DNA of 39,101 nt from Synergistaceae bacterium (GTDB lineage Bacteria > Synergistota > Synergistia > Synergistales > Aminobacteriaceae), in the NCBI GenBank assembly GCA_017443945.1, contig JAFSXS010000106.1, positions 1 to 39,101 of the forward strand. The letters are read 5' to 3'. A program made the translations under genes and the position numbers. This document shows, piece after piece, positions 1 to 9,117 of the stretch (its first letter is position 1; each line of letters starts with the position of its first letter). The notes beneath the pieces are model-generated. The model saw nothing but the letters and a program-made list of their open reading frames with translations. It did no database searches and was not told where the DNA came from.

Positions 1-27
1 GGGGTGAGGCGGCGGCAGACGAAAAAT

Positions 28-882
28 TTATTCGCGCGTCAATTCTTCCAAAAACGGAGGCAATATAAACGAGGCTTTATGAATCTCATTCGTATAATAT
101 CGCGTATTACTCACATTTCTTAATGGCTTGGCCGGATCATTAGTCATTGAAGCGACTCCATATGTCCACATACCTGACGGATAAGTCGGCACTACTCCCC
201 AATAAAGTTTTACGATCTGGAAAATTTTTCTCATTTCGTTTAGTGCCTGCTGCATTAAATCTTTATCAGTGAAGGGCGACTCGGTCAATTCGCTCATGAG
301 TGCGTCAGGATTCATTACTCGTTTGACATCATCATAAAATCCCGCCTGAAACAATCCCGCAGCAAAATCTACAGGATCAGTGCTGTCAATTATTACTACA
401 TCAAAGCGTTCTGAAGTCTCGTGAATAAATTTCATTGCGTCCATGCACTTAAAATCGGCTCTAGGATCCTCGAACGAACACCCCGCGAACGGCAGAAACT
501 TTTTCGAGCATTCTACGACTCTTGCGTCAATATCTATTAACGTGCATTGCTTTACACATTCATGTTTAAGAACTTCACGCATGATAGCACCGTCTCCCCC
601 GCCGATAATCAAAACTTTTTCGGGATTCTTGTGCGCGCATAAAGGAACGTGCGACATCATTTCAGAATAGCAGAACTCATCACGCTCGGTTAACTGGAAT
701 GCACCGTCTAACATCATAGTCCGGCCGTATTCGTAGGTGTCAGCGATTAATAATTCCTGATATTGCGTTTTTTCTGAGTGCAAATACTCTTTTATCTTGA
801 GTGAGAGAATCAAATTATCAGTGCTGTACTCAGTCAGCCACAAATCATTAAATCTTCTCGGTCTAGTTACATATTCGCTCAT
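28..882 (-). CDS. speE: Spermidine synthase (polyamine aminopropyltransferase)
   Basis: Transfers the aminopropyl group of decarboxylated S-adenosylmethionine to putrescine in the cytosol. The 284-residue length fits the family. A short N-terminal beta-strand domain is followed by a Rossmann methyltransferase-like fold. The nucleotide-binding glycine motif GGGDGA is at residues 94-99, the acidic TLIDID stretch at 114-119 and the DSTDP active-site loop at 166-170. A TESPF segment near residue 200 is also typical. The start ATG overlaps the stop of the flavodiiron gene by 4 nt (ATGA) and is preceded by TTTAGGAGAAG, so the two are translationally coupled. No speD or arginine/ornithine decarboxylase lies in the window, so the source of decarboxylated SAM is unseen. 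It is the last gene of the minus-strand run; its terminator would lie outside the window. Confidence 0.93.
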   Translation of the reverse strand: MSEYVTRPRRFNDLWLTEYSTDNLILSLKIKEYLHSEKTQYQELLIADTYEYGRTMMLDGAFQLTERDEFCYSEMMSHVPLCAHKNPEKVLIIGGGDGAIMREVLKHECVKQCTLIDIDARVVECSKKFLPFAGCSFEDPRADFKCMDAMKFIHETSERFDVVIIDSTDPVDFAAGLFQAGFYDDVKRVMNPDALMSELTESPFTDKDLMQQALNEMRKIFQIVKLYWGVVPTYPSGMWTYGVASMTNDPAKPLRNVSNTRYYTNEIHKASFILPPFLEELTRE

Positions 883-2069
883 GAAATTGCTTCTCCTAAA
901 TTGACTCCAAGCTCAAAACATTTTTGTAAATCTTCATGAGTCGGCGATGTAAATACTTCAACTTCAGGGCCTATTTTGTCGAGTTTAATTTTTTCTGCGA
1001 ACACCTGTAAGGCCGTTAAAGCTCCTTTGCTCCAGCTGTAAGAACCTGCAATACCTAAAAATTTATTCTTGGGCGCACGGTTTAATAATTTCGAGCATAG
1101 AGCATCCATCGGCGGAAATAGTAACGTATTATAAGTGCATGCAAGCAGCGCAAGAGCCTTATAACGCCAAATATCGCGCAGAACACATGAAATATCAGCC
1201 CTCGACACGTCATATAATCTGACATCTTTAATTTTTGCACCGCCCAAACCCGCGCAGACAGCTTCGGCCATTCTTCGTGTATTTCCGTACATTGAACCGT
1301 ATACAACAACTGCGCCCTGCTCGCCTTCCTGCCTGCTCCATTTGTCATAGAGATTTATAACCTGCTTTATATCTTCCCTGAATAATGTTCCGTGAGAGGG
1401 AAAAATATTTTTGATCTCAAGTGTGCCGAGCTTCCTTAATGCGCCCTGTACCATGTTTGAATATTTCGCGACAATAGCAGCATAATAACGCAGCATTTCA
1501 TCTTCCCAGCGTGATTTAATTTTTTCGTCGTCAAAGATTCCGCCCTCGTGAGCACCAAACCCGCCGAATGAATCATTTGAGAATAACACTCCCGTTGACG
1601 CGTCAAAAGTTACCATACTTTCGGGCCAATGCAGCATAGGAACTGTAGCAAATTTCAAAATATGTCCGCCCAAGTCAAGTGTGTCGCCGTCTTTGACAGT
1701 GATAATATTTTCTTCTATGCCGTGATAGCCTTTAAGTAATGGCATTGTCTTAGCGTTACCGATAAATTTCAAGCCCGGCCATTTTGTTCGCAGCTGGGAA
1801 ATTAAACCGGCGTGATCTGGTTCCATGTGATTAATCACTAAATAATTTAATGCCCGTCCGTTGAGTGCTTGAGTCAATTTATAAATATATTCATCGAGCC
1901 AAGGCCCTTTTACGGTGTCAATAGCTGCCGTTGCATTAGTCCCCGTTACTAAATATGCGTTGTAGGCGACTCCCTGCGGAAGAGGCCATAAAGACTCGAA
2001 TAAATCAGTCTCATAATCATTTACTCCTACCCACCAAGTATCTTTATTTGCTTGTATAGCTTCGTACAT
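879..2069 (-). CDS. fprA: A-type flavodiiron protein (oxygen/NO reductase)
   Basis: Reduces O2 to water, or NO to N2O, at a non-haem di-iron site, a common defence in strict anaerobes. The N-terminal metallo-beta-lactamase-like domain carries the full ligand set: H81-x-E83-x-D85-H86, H147 (HWPES), D166 (FSNDSFG) and H226 (FPSHG). A flavodoxin domain starts near residue 254 with the FMN loop GSMYGNTRRM. At 396 residues it ends after the flavodoxin domain, so there is no fused rubredoxin; an external electron donor is needed. An AAAGGAG site lies upstream of the ATG, with a rather long spacer of about 13 nt. It follows nth by 57 nt on the minus strand and overlaps speE by 4 nt. Confidence 0.95.
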   Translation of the reverse strand: MYEAIQANKDTWWVGVNDYETDLFESLWPLPQGVAYNAYLVTGTNATAAIDTVKGPWLDEYIYKLTQALNGRALNYLVINHMEPDHAGLISQLRTKWPGLKFIGNAKTMPLLKGYHGIEENIITVKDGDTLDLGGHILKFATVPMLHWPESMVTFDASTGVLFSNDSFGGFGAHEGGIFDDEKIKSRWEDEMLRYYAAIVAKYSNMVQGALRKLGTLEIKNIFPSHGTLFREDIKQVINLYDKWSRQEGEQGAVVVYGSMYGNTRRMAEAVCAGLGGAKIKDVRLYDVSRADISCVLRDIWRYKALALLACTYNTLLFPPMDALCSKLLNRAPKNKFLGIAGSYSWSKGALTALQVFAEKIKLDKIGPEVEVFTSPTHEDLQKCFELGVNLGEAIS

Positions 2070-2126
2070 GATAAATAATTTTCTCCTTTCGTATGAATCT
2101 ATAAATTTTTTCTTTACTCGACAATT

Positions 2127-2789
2127 TTAATATAAACACGGGCAAATTTCAGCGAGAACACATTTTTTGCAGTCAGCTTTACGTGAATGACAAATTTTTC
2201 TGCCGTGCTCGATTATATTAACGTGGCCGCCTAAACATCTTTCAGCCGGTACGATTGACTCAAGAAATAACGAAATTTCTTCCGGTGTAGACTTTTCCGG
2301 CATGATCCCAAGACGCTTTATAACGCGCGTTACATGAGTATCAACAGGAAAAGCAGCCATCTTGAAATCAAACAGCATGACACAAGCTGCAGTTTTCGCA
2401 CCGACTCCAGGTAAAGCACGCAAATATTTTCGCATTTCATCAGGGGTAAAATTTGCAAGTTTCTTGATTGAATATCCGCCAAAATCTGCGTGAATCTGAT
2501 TCAAGATTTCTATAATTCTTGCTGCTTTAGTGTTTGCGAGTCCTGCTGTCCTGATTGCCTGTTCGAGATTCTTTGCTCCTGCTTTCACGACTTCAGGCCA
2601 AGACGGATATAATTTTTTCAGATTCGTAAATGCTGAGTCCCGATTCTTGTCGTTAGTGTTCTGCGATAAAACAGTGAGAATCAGCCCGTCCAATGGCTCA
2701 TCATGTCCGAGTTCAGGGGAGCGGGCTTCGTTGTGATATTCCGACTCTAATTTATCGAGAACGTAAAAAATTTTTCTGTTATCGTCCAT
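2127..2789 (-). CDS. nth: Endonuclease III (HhH-GPD DNA glycosylase/AP lyase)
   Basis: Base-excision repair enzyme that removes oxidised pyrimidines and cleaves the abasic site. The helix-hairpin-helix LPGVGAKTA runs from about residue 126, with the catalytic lysine at K132 and the catalytic aspartate at D150 (FPVDTH). A [4Fe-4S] cluster loop near the C-terminus has the canonical spacing C200-x6-C207-x2-C210-x5-C216. At 220 residues it has normal length. The start lies only 9 nt after the LonB-like gene stop and I see no clear ribosome binding site, so it may depend on translational coupling with that gene. Confidence 0.93.
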   Translation of the reverse strand: MDDNRKIFYVLDKLESEYHNEARSPELGHDEPLDGLILTVLSQNTNDKNRDSAFTNLKKLYPSWPEVVKAGAKNLEQAIRTAGLANTKAARIIEILNQIHADFGGYSIKKLANFTPDEMRKYLRALPGVGAKTAACVMLFDFKMAAFPVDTHVTRVIKRLGIMPEKSTPEEISLFLESIVPAERCLGGHVNIIEHGRKICHSRKADCKKCVLAEICPCLY

Positions 2790-2798
2790 AAATAATTA

Positions 2799-5315
2799 TT
2801 ATTCTTGTGATTGATTCTGACTCGACTCATCAGGTTTTGCGGCCTTCTTGCGAGTTTTTCTTGTGTCGCGGCCAAATTTCTTTTCGAGTCTTATACTGTC
2901 AGTCAACATTTTCTTGAGTCTCGCCTTGACAAGCCCGTGAACAGTATCATCACTGTATGAACCGTTTTTTTTCTGACGGCCTGCACGTACTCCCGTTAAA
3001 AGCTCGATTCCCTCATCGATAGTTTTTACTGCCCAGATAGAAAATTTATTATCTCTGACAGCGTTAATAATTTCAGGATTCAACATTAAATGACGAATAT
3101 TTGACTCAGGAATCATAACGCCTTGACTGCCGGTTAAGCCCGTGAGCTTGCAAAACTCGTAGAAACCTTCAATTTTTTCGTTGACTCCTCCTATTGGCTG
3201 AACGTTCCCGAATTGATCTACAGAACCAGTTACGGCGATTCCCTGTTTTAACGGCAGACCCGACAAAGCAGAGAGCAAACAATATAATTCAGTCGATGAA
3301 GCGCTGTCTCCCTCAATGCCCGAATAATTTTGCTCAAATGTTATGTGCGCTGACAAACTCAACGGCATATCTTGAGCGTATTTGCGGCCGAGATAGCTCG
3401 AAAGAATCATCAAGCCTTTATTGTGTATAGGCCCGGTCATTTTTACTTCACGTTCGATATTTACGACTCCTTCTTGACCCATGAAGACATTTGCTGTGAT
3501 TCTTGAAGGATGGCCGAATCTCGAATCATTTAAATCAATGACTGACAAGCCGTTAATTTGCCCGACTGACTCGCCGTCTGTGTCGATTCTGAAAATTTTA
3601 TCTCCGAATGCACGCAGTAATTTATCATGATAGAGTCCTGCCCGGTATTGCTTGTGCTCGATTGCTTTAATGACGTGATCGCGCGTTACAATTTCTGAAG
3701 GTTTGTTAATATCTGCCCACGCGTTAGACTCTGTCAATAATTCACGTAAACGGCCTACATCGACGGACAACAAATTTTGATCTTCTGCTTCACGGCTTGA
3801 CCACTCGATAATCTCAGACAATGCAGACGAGTCGAAAGGCTTTAATTTTTCGCGCTTTATTACTTCAGCGACATATTTTGCCATACGTTTTTCACTTGCT
3901 GTATTACGGGGCATGTCAATATCAAAGCTGGCCTTAATCTTGAAAATTTTGCTAAATTCCGCGTCATAATATTGCAGTAACTCATAAATATAAGGCGTTC
4001 CTGTCATGATAATTTTCAGATCCATTTTTATGGGTGCAGGTCTCAACGATGCGACGGGTAAAGCTCCGTACTGTTCGCCGAGATTCTCAATAGCTGCCTC
4101 ACCTGTGCGCAAGATTCTTTTTATTGACTCCCACGCCATGAAGTTCATTAAAACTTTTTCAGCGTCAAGAACGAGAAATCCCCCATTAGCCTTGTGAAAT
4201 GCCCCCGCTAATATACGCCTGAAATCTGTATACAAATAGCCTTGATGACTCTCATATTCGACTCGTCCGGATAAATTATAATATGTAGGATTCGTCTCCC
4301 ATATGACCGGCGCACCCTTTGAAGGATCGTTGCTGACGAATAAATTTGCTTGATAGCGCGTAAAATCGACTTCTGCGTTTTCCTCACGTGCAGCAGTAAC
4401 GAAGGCACCGAAATTTTCTATGACATCATCTGACATTTTCGCGAACCAGTTTAATAATGCTTCATTGCCGGAATATTTTTCGCTGATTTCATTTAATAAC
4501 GGCGTTATTGCAGCACGACAGATTTCGGCCTCTAACCTGCTTAATTTATCCTTTAGGGCTTTCTCCATGTCTCTAATTTCGCGCATTCCCAGTAAAGTCC
4601 GCTGAGAAATTTTTTCGCTGGCATCCTGAAATTTTTTCTGCTGGTCTGAGTCAAGTGATTCGTACTCTTCGGGCTTCATTTCGCGGATAATTTTTTTGCC
4701 GTTCTCGTCCTTGTCAGCTATCAACGGAATATTAATAAAGCCTTGAGGGGTTCTCTTGAGTGAAAATTTTTCCTTCGCAGCCTTAGACTTTAATTTGTCC
4801 ATGATTGCGCCGGCCTTTTCCTGAAATTTTTTGACGTGCTGTGCTTTTGCGTCCTCATATTGACTCTGCTCAAATGCTTTACTGATTGCGACTTTCAAAT
4901 CTTTTAGTAATTCTTCGAGGTCATCAGATAATTTTTTGCCTTTGCCAGCTGACACAGAAACGGCGAGAGGTTCTCCGGGTTTATCGAAATTGTACAAATA
5001 AAGCCAGTCATCAGGAGCGGGGAGAGTCTGAGCTTTACTCTGCAATCTTTCGAGGGCGTAACTAGTTCTTCCGCTGCCGGGCTGACCGACGAGAAAAATA
5101 TTATATCCCCTGCCGTTTACAGCGAGTCCGAACTCTATAGCTTCTACTGCTCTTTGTTGTCCTGGCAAACCTTCAGGCTGACGGGGCTTAGTTATGTGAA
5201 TATCGTTTGTAGTGGAAATTTTCCAGCTCTCGACGGGTTTAATTTTGCGCAAAGAGTCCGGCTGCAACTTCCATTTTGATGATATATTCTGCTGTGATTT
5301 AATTTTCCTGTTCAC
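2799..5315 (-). CDS. LonB-type ATP-dependent protease (AAA_32 / S16 family)
   Basis: A cytosolic Lon-like protease of the class that has its own N-terminal region rather than the classical LonA substrate domain. The P-loop GQPGSGRTS (about residues 77-85) has arginine where most AAA proteins have lysine, which I believe recurs in this subfamily (recalled, not checked). Long charged coiled-coil insertions follow. The C-terminal S16 protease domain has the Ser-Lys dyad: S671 in EGDSAS and K714 in NEKIEG, 43 residues apart as in E. coli Lon (S679/K722). The tail is basic. The start is GTG, with AAGGAG about 13 nt upstream. It lies 17 nt after the GT10 gene, so it is probably co-transcribed. The substrate is unknown. 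Confidence 0.9.
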   Translation of the reverse strand: MNRKIKSQQNISSKWKLQPDSLRKIKPVESWKISTTNDIHITKPRQPEGLPGQQRAVEAIEFGLAVNGRGYNIFLVGQPGSGRTSYALERLQSKAQTLPAPDDWLYLYNFDKPGEPLAVSVSAGKGKKLSDDLEELLKDLKVAISKAFEQSQYEDAKAQHVKKFQEKAGAIMDKLKSKAAKEKFSLKRTPQGFINIPLIADKDENGKKIIREMKPEEYESLDSDQQKKFQDASEKISQRTLLGMREIRDMEKALKDKLSRLEAEICRAAITPLLNEISEKYSGNEALLNWFAKMSDDVIENFGAFVTAAREENAEVDFTRYQANLFVSNDPSKGAPVIWETNPTYYNLSGRVEYESHQGYLYTDFRRILAGAFHKANGGFLVLDAEKVLMNFMAWESIKRILRTGEAAIENLGEQYGALPVASLRPAPIKMDLKIIMTGTPYIYELLQYYDAEFSKIFKIKASFDIDMPRNTASEKRMAKYVAEVIKREKLKPFDSSALSEIIEWSSREAEDQNLLSVDVGRLRELLTESNAWADINKPSEIVTRDHVIKAIEHKQYRAGLYHDKLLRAFGDKIFRIDTDGESVGQINGLSVIDLNDSRFGHPSRITANVFMGQEGVVNIEREVKMTGPIHNKGLMILSSYLGRKYAQDMPLSLSAHITFEQNYSGIEGDSASSTELYCLLSALSGLPLKQGIAVTGSVDQFGNVQPIGGVNEKIEGFYEFCKLTGLTGSQGVMIPESNIRHLMLNPEIINAVRDNKFSIWAVKTIDEGIELLTGVRAGRQKKNGSYSDDTVHGLVKARLKKMLTDSIRLEKKFGRDTRKTRKKAAKPDESSQNQSQE

Positions 5316-5332
5316 TATAAAATTTTGTCTCC

Positions 5333-6445
5333 TTAGTCATTAAAGAATTCTTCAAACGGTGTGCGTTTCATTGTTTTATCGCGTAACTTTGTCATTAATC
5401 TTGCAGGCTCGTGAAAAACTCTGTGAAGTCTGCTGAAAAAATCTTTATCGCCAATCATTTCCCGGTCAAAGAAACAATCTTTATATGTTTTATTCCATGA
5501 TCCTTGAGGGAGTCTCCTTGCTTGTGATATAGGAGCTGTAAATATTCTCGTTAAAAAATTTTTATATTGCTCATATTCATTTATTGATATTTTTTTCTGG
5601 GACTCGGTCTGCCACGGCTGACTCACTATATGCGCCCATAATTCGCTATTCTCGTCAATTTCCTTAACGCGCTTTATAACGTCGTCGAGATTATCATAAT
5701 CATTGCAGTTAATAAACGCTTCCGGGTTATATTCTTGTGCAACGTCTTTATCGCCCCAGTAAATCGGCACTGCATGAGCTTGAAAACTTGTTAATAATTT
5801 CTCGGTGATATAGCCCTCAAAGCAGGCATTTTCGCACGCAATAGAAAATTTATATTTACTCTTGATCTTGACGCTTAACTCCTGCCAGCCTTCCGAGTAA
5901 CGCCCGCCGCCTATGAGAGTCCCGACGTTATTCAAGTGCGGCCCCAAAGAATCAACGTGCTTATAATTTGACAACGCATAAAATAATTTATCTCTAATGG
6001 GGTGTGCGTGGTTGTTGGAATAAATAAAGCTGCAAAATCTCCGGTTTTCGTGCAATAAATTTCTTGCCTGCTCTAACGTAAGATTATTTTCTTTCGCGCT
6101 ATTATCTGTCTCATAAAATATATTTGTCGGCAGTCGTGTTATCCTGTCTGAAAGTATAAAATTTCTGCTCATTGCAATTGCGTAATCAAACAGGTTAAAA
6201 TCAGGGTATAAGGCTTCTCCCGCAAAAAAAATAGTTATGGGATTCTTCGCGTATAAATATTTAAATTTCTTCATGCACGCTGTCTTTGTGTAAATTGCTT
6301 CAGTAACGATTAAATATTCGGGATTCTCTTCGTCCCACACGAAATTTTTTGCAATGTCAAGCCCCTCAATGTGAAGATATTTCAATAAAGACGGCACATC
6401 ATGCACATCATTATAAGTAATGCAGAAAATTTTTATTTCTCTCAT
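5333..6445 (-). CDS. GT10-family glycosyltransferase (alpha-1,3/4-fucosyltransferase-like)
   Basis: The C-terminal half holds the GDP-fucose binding core of family GT10: KFSIACEN at 199-206, GYITEK at 211-216 and AVPIYWG at 225-231, followed by the usual FINCNDYDNLDD segment. The N-terminal half resembles the GT10 acceptor domain, with no signal peptide or membrane helix, so the enzyme should work on the inner face of the membrane or in the cytosol. The likely role is adding fucose to a surface glycan. The acceptor and sugar cannot be read from sequence, and no GDP-fucose synthesis genes are in the window. A good AGGAG site precedes the ATG. It is embedded between a helical-repeat protein gene and lon, with no other glycan genes nearby. 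Confidence 0.8.
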   Translation of the reverse strand: MREIKIFCITYNDVHDVPSLLKYLHIEGLDIAKNFVWDEENPEYLIVTEAIYTKTACMKKFKYLYAKNPITIFFAGEALYPDFNLFDYAIAMSRNFILSDRITRLPTNIFYETDNSAKENNLTLEQARNLLHENRRFCSFIYSNNHAHPIRDKLFYALSNYKHVDSLGPHLNNVGTLIGGGRYSEGWQELSVKIKSKYKFSIACENACFEGYITEKLLTSFQAHAVPIYWGDKDVAQEYNPEAFINCNDYDNLDDVIKRVKEIDENSELWAHIVSQPWQTESQKKISINEYEQYKNFLTRIFTAPISQARRLPQGSWNKTYKDCFFDREMIGDKDFFSRLHRVFHEPARLMTKLRDKTMKRTPFEEFFND

Positions 6446-6464
6446 GTAAGATTTACTCCTGATT

Positions 6465-7364
6465 TTATCGTGTCAAACATTTATGAGCCGCTAAAGCCTC
6501 AATTACTGCCGTGTCATCGCGTTCCATTATTATATTATTCATGTGCTCGTATTCCTCGTAGCCGCCAAGAGAATCAATTACATCAATCATGTAATCACGT
6601 TCTTTAGCGTCAAATCTATTTGTCAGCAGCCCGAACAAAATTACTCCCCGCGAAAACCAGTGAAAGAAATCATCTGACACCGAAAGCACATCATAATACA
6701 TCAGCGCAAAATTAAAATCGTCAAAATCTTTCGAGCTTGCATTATCATCGGGTTCAGGAGCATAACCAAGCATATAAAACGGGATTTGAGGCGAAATAAT
6801 TAATGCGTCCCAGAACATTTTTGCGCAAAGACTCTTTTTATTTTTTCCGGGAGCAAGCATATACGCAGCTATTAATCTCGAATAAGCCCATCCCGCCGAG
6901 TGTTCAGAGTCCTGCATTGTCTCAGCTAAAATTTTCTGCCATTCTTTACGGGCAATCATTATACGATAATATAAATCTTTCGTAACATTATAGCCGTCAA
7001 AATCTTCGCTTAAAGAGTCATCTGCCTCAAGAATCGAGAAAACTTTTTCACATGCCGTAAAAGCTCCGTCAAAATTATTCAGCGCAAACAAAGTAAATGC
7101 GAGTCTTTGATTCACTATCAGTCTGAATAAATCATTATCGCTGTCATTTACACACCCGTGCGCGTCAATAGCTTCAAGTGCCTTAGTGAGTACTTCTGAG
7201 CGTTCTTTATCGTTTTCTGTGCAATCGGCTTTGATTAACAGTGCTTCCGGAATTTGTGAATCAATTTCTAGAATCTGATTCGCAATAGCATGAGAACGTG
7301 CAGAGCTTTTTGTCTTGAATGCCATTCCTAAAAGCTGTCTGATTCTTTCTTCTTTCGTCTTCAT
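6465..7364 (-). CDS. Helical-repeat (TPR-like) protein, function unknown
   Basis: I do not recognise a named family. The 299-residue product is almost entirely helical and rich in Asp/Glu, with repeated helix pairs of TPR character (for example NQRLAFTLFALNNFDGAFTACE), and has no signal peptide or membrane segment. I choose the ATG at 7364 (protein starts MKTKEERI), 2 nt after the stop of the upstream gene. An in-frame ATG at 7382 would overlap that gene. The ribosome site is weak, so coupling to the upstream gene is likely. It sits 19 nt before the GT10 gene, so a scaffold or accessory role in glycan synthesis is possible, but that is only inference from position. Confidence 0.6.
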   Translation of the reverse strand: MKTKEERIRQLLGMAFKTKSSARSHAIANQILEIDSQIPEALLIKADCTENDKERSEVLTKALEAIDAHGCVNDSDNDLFRLIVNQRLAFTLFALNNFDGAFTACEKVFSILEADDSLSEDFDGYNVTKDLYYRIMIARKEWQKILAETMQDSEHSAGWAYSRLIAAYMLAPGKNKKSLCAKMFWDALIISPQIPFYMLGYAPEPDDNASSKDFDDFNFALMYYDVLSVSDDFFHWFSRGVILFGLLTNRFDAKERDYMIDVIDSLGGYEEYEHMNNIIMERDDTAVIEALAAHKCLTR

Positions 7365-7366
7365 GA

Positions 7367-8200
7367 TTAATCCACGTCCCATTGTCCGCCGGTATTATTA
7401 TTTTCTTGAGGAGCACTCCCGCCGCCTGTACTAGTATTCATTGATGTAGTTGATGAATCTTTTCCGCCAGTGCCGTTATAAGCACGCAGAGAGTCAAGAA
7501 CGACACGCCCTCCCCAAATATAACCCCATTGACGCGCAATATCTGCAACTTCTATAGGCTCTGACCCGTAATAATAAGCGTTATTCTTGCGCAACTCTTC
7601 AGAAATTAATATTTCCCAGCGTTTTAACATCTGCCAAGTATATTCGCCGGGGTCAGGGATAAAATTACGCCATTTATTACCCATCCAGATCCATACGCCT
7701 ATTCTTGACGTGTTCCAAGCAATTAAAGTGTTGACAGTTCCATAATTAAGCCAGCCCATTCGATTGCAATTTTTTTCGCGAATCTTCAGAAATTCCGAGT
7801 GATTAATCGGCAGACCATACGACCAGACTGCAGCAATTCTTAATAATTCAGGCTCATTCATGGGAATAACTGAACCCACTAAAATATTTGTCGGCCTTAT
7901 TGCACCGTCAAAACCTAATTTGCCGTAAACCCAGCGATTTTCAGAAATTTGCGCAACAGGATAGCCGTCAAAAGTTGCATACCACCCAGCCGGTAAATTA
8001 TCAGGTTTCCATATATCGAAATTCATAGCATAAGCCTTCTGATATGCTGACATAACGACTCGCGAATAAGAACGGGCACCACGCAAAATTACTCCATCCG
8101 GCGAATAAATCAAACGCTCGGCAGAATTTGCACAGGATAAAGGCATTATCAGACTCAATGCTGCTGCTAAAATAAATTTTTTGCCTGAACGTAGGGACAA
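7367..8200 (-). CDS. Exported protein of unknown function with low-complexity tail
   Basis: A 277-residue product with a clear Sec signal peptide: basic MSLRSGKK, a hydrophobic core and likely cleavage after CANSA (about residue 27). The mature part is rich in Trp and Tyr (GWYATFDGYP, WIWMGNKW) and ends in a Ser/Thr/Gly/Asn-rich tail of about 35 residues. I recognise no domain. The start is TTG at 8200, with GCAGGTG 8 nt upstream. It follows the M48 protease gene by 54 nt and is followed after 2 nt by the helical-repeat gene, so the three are probably one transcript. A surface or periplasmic role is likely; the substrate or partner is unknown. Confidence 0.65.
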   Translation of the reverse strand: MSLRSGKKFILAAALSLIMPLSCANSAERLIYSPDGVILRGARSYSRVVMSAYQKAYAMNFDIWKPDNLPAGWYATFDGYPVAQISENRWVYGKLGFDGAIRPTNILVGSVIPMNEPELLRIAAVWSYGLPINHSEFLKIREKNCNRMGWLNYGTVNTLIAWNTSRIGVWIWMGNKWRNFIPDPGEYTWQMLKRWEILISEELRKNNAYYYGSEPIEVADIARQWGYIWGGRVVLDSLRAYNGTGGKDSSTTSMNTSTGGGSAPQENNNTGGQWDVD

Positions 8201-8254
8201 AATTTTTTCACCTGCTTTATTATGAATATATAAATTTTTCTCAATTATAGCGTA

Positions 8255-8875
8255 TTATTGTGTGCTGTCTAATTCTTTAGCTTTGTCTTGTAAGTGCTTG
8301 AGCCTTCTATTAGTCGGAGGATGTGAATTAAAACCGTTTTCGCTCGTGAAATTATGTTCTGCTAAAATTTTCATAGCGTCATATAAAGCATATGGATTAT
8401 AACCGGCTTTGATTAATAAATTTACTGCGTAGTCGTCTGCTTCTACTTCTTGGCCTCGGCTGAATCCTTTTTCGGCGAGAGTCATTCCTAAATCTCCTAT
8501 TGCTCGTGCGGGAAATTTTGCGCGGCTTAATAATATTCCCAAAGCTGTCCAACCTAAATTGCGTTCTACATTTTTATTGTAATGACCCAGCATTATATGA
8601 CCGATTTCATGTCCGAAGACTCCTGCGGCCTGTGCTTCGTTGTCTAAGATTCGCATTAAGCCTTTTGTTATGTGAACTGTATAATCAGATTTGGACTTAA
8701 ATTTTACGTATGAATTAATATTTTTGCTGTCATCAATTATGATTGGGATATTCTTTAAGCCTGCTGACTCTGACATTGCCGACCATGCTTTATTGACAGT
8801 CCTGACAGTTATTAATGCCTGAGCTGACGAACAAAGACTCATAATTAACGCGAGACAAAGCAAAAATTTTTTCAT
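8255..8875 (-). CDS. Exported M48-family zinc metalloprotease
   Basis: A short (206-residue) exported metallopeptidase of the M48/BepA-LoiP type. It has a signal peptide (MKKFLLCLALIMSLCSSAQA), the zinc-binding helix H89-E90-x2-H93 (GHEIGH) and the third-ligand helix EVEAD at 143-147. It ends shortly after the family's NSHPPTNRRLKHL segment. No transmembrane helix follows the signal, so it is periplasmic or, if lipidated, membrane-anchored; I see no clear lipobox. The probable role is quality control of envelope proteins. Its ATG is preceded by AGGAGGG, one of the best ribosome sites in the window. It is the first gene of the minus-strand run. Confidence 0.88.
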   Translation of the reverse strand: MKKFLLCLALIMSLCSSAQALITVRTVNKAWSAMSESAGLKNIPIIIDDSKNINSYVKFKSKSDYTVHITKGLMRILDNEAQAAGVFGHEIGHIMLGHYNKNVERNLGWTALGILLSRAKFPARAIGDLGMTLAEKGFSRGQEVEADDYAVNLLIKAGYNPYALYDAMKILAEHNFTSENGFNSHPPTNRRLKHLQDKAKELDSTQ

Positions 8876-9090
8876 GATTACAGCCCTCCTAAATATTTAT
8901 AAATCATATCACATATTGCGCGACTCATGGGCGGGGCAAAGGCTTTGGGGGTTTCTCCTCACATGTGAACTATAAAATTTGTAACAGCCATAAATTTATA
9001 AATATAGTCAACGCACTTAAAATGCAAATAATTTATCGCGCTTATATAATTCGTTCTTCCCGCCCGGATTAAAGGGGTATGCAAAAGTTT

Positions 9091-9117
9091 TTGATGAAAT
9101 TATTATTTTGCTATAAT
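9091..9117 (+). promoter_or_regulatory. Candidate extended -10 promoter
   Basis: TGCTATAAT at 9109-9117 is a perfect extended -10 element; TTGATG at 9091-9096 is a poor -35 with 15 bp spacing. It points into the gene-free interval, about 420 nt before the Mrr-like gene. It would make a long leader or a small RNA. Confidence 0.35.
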
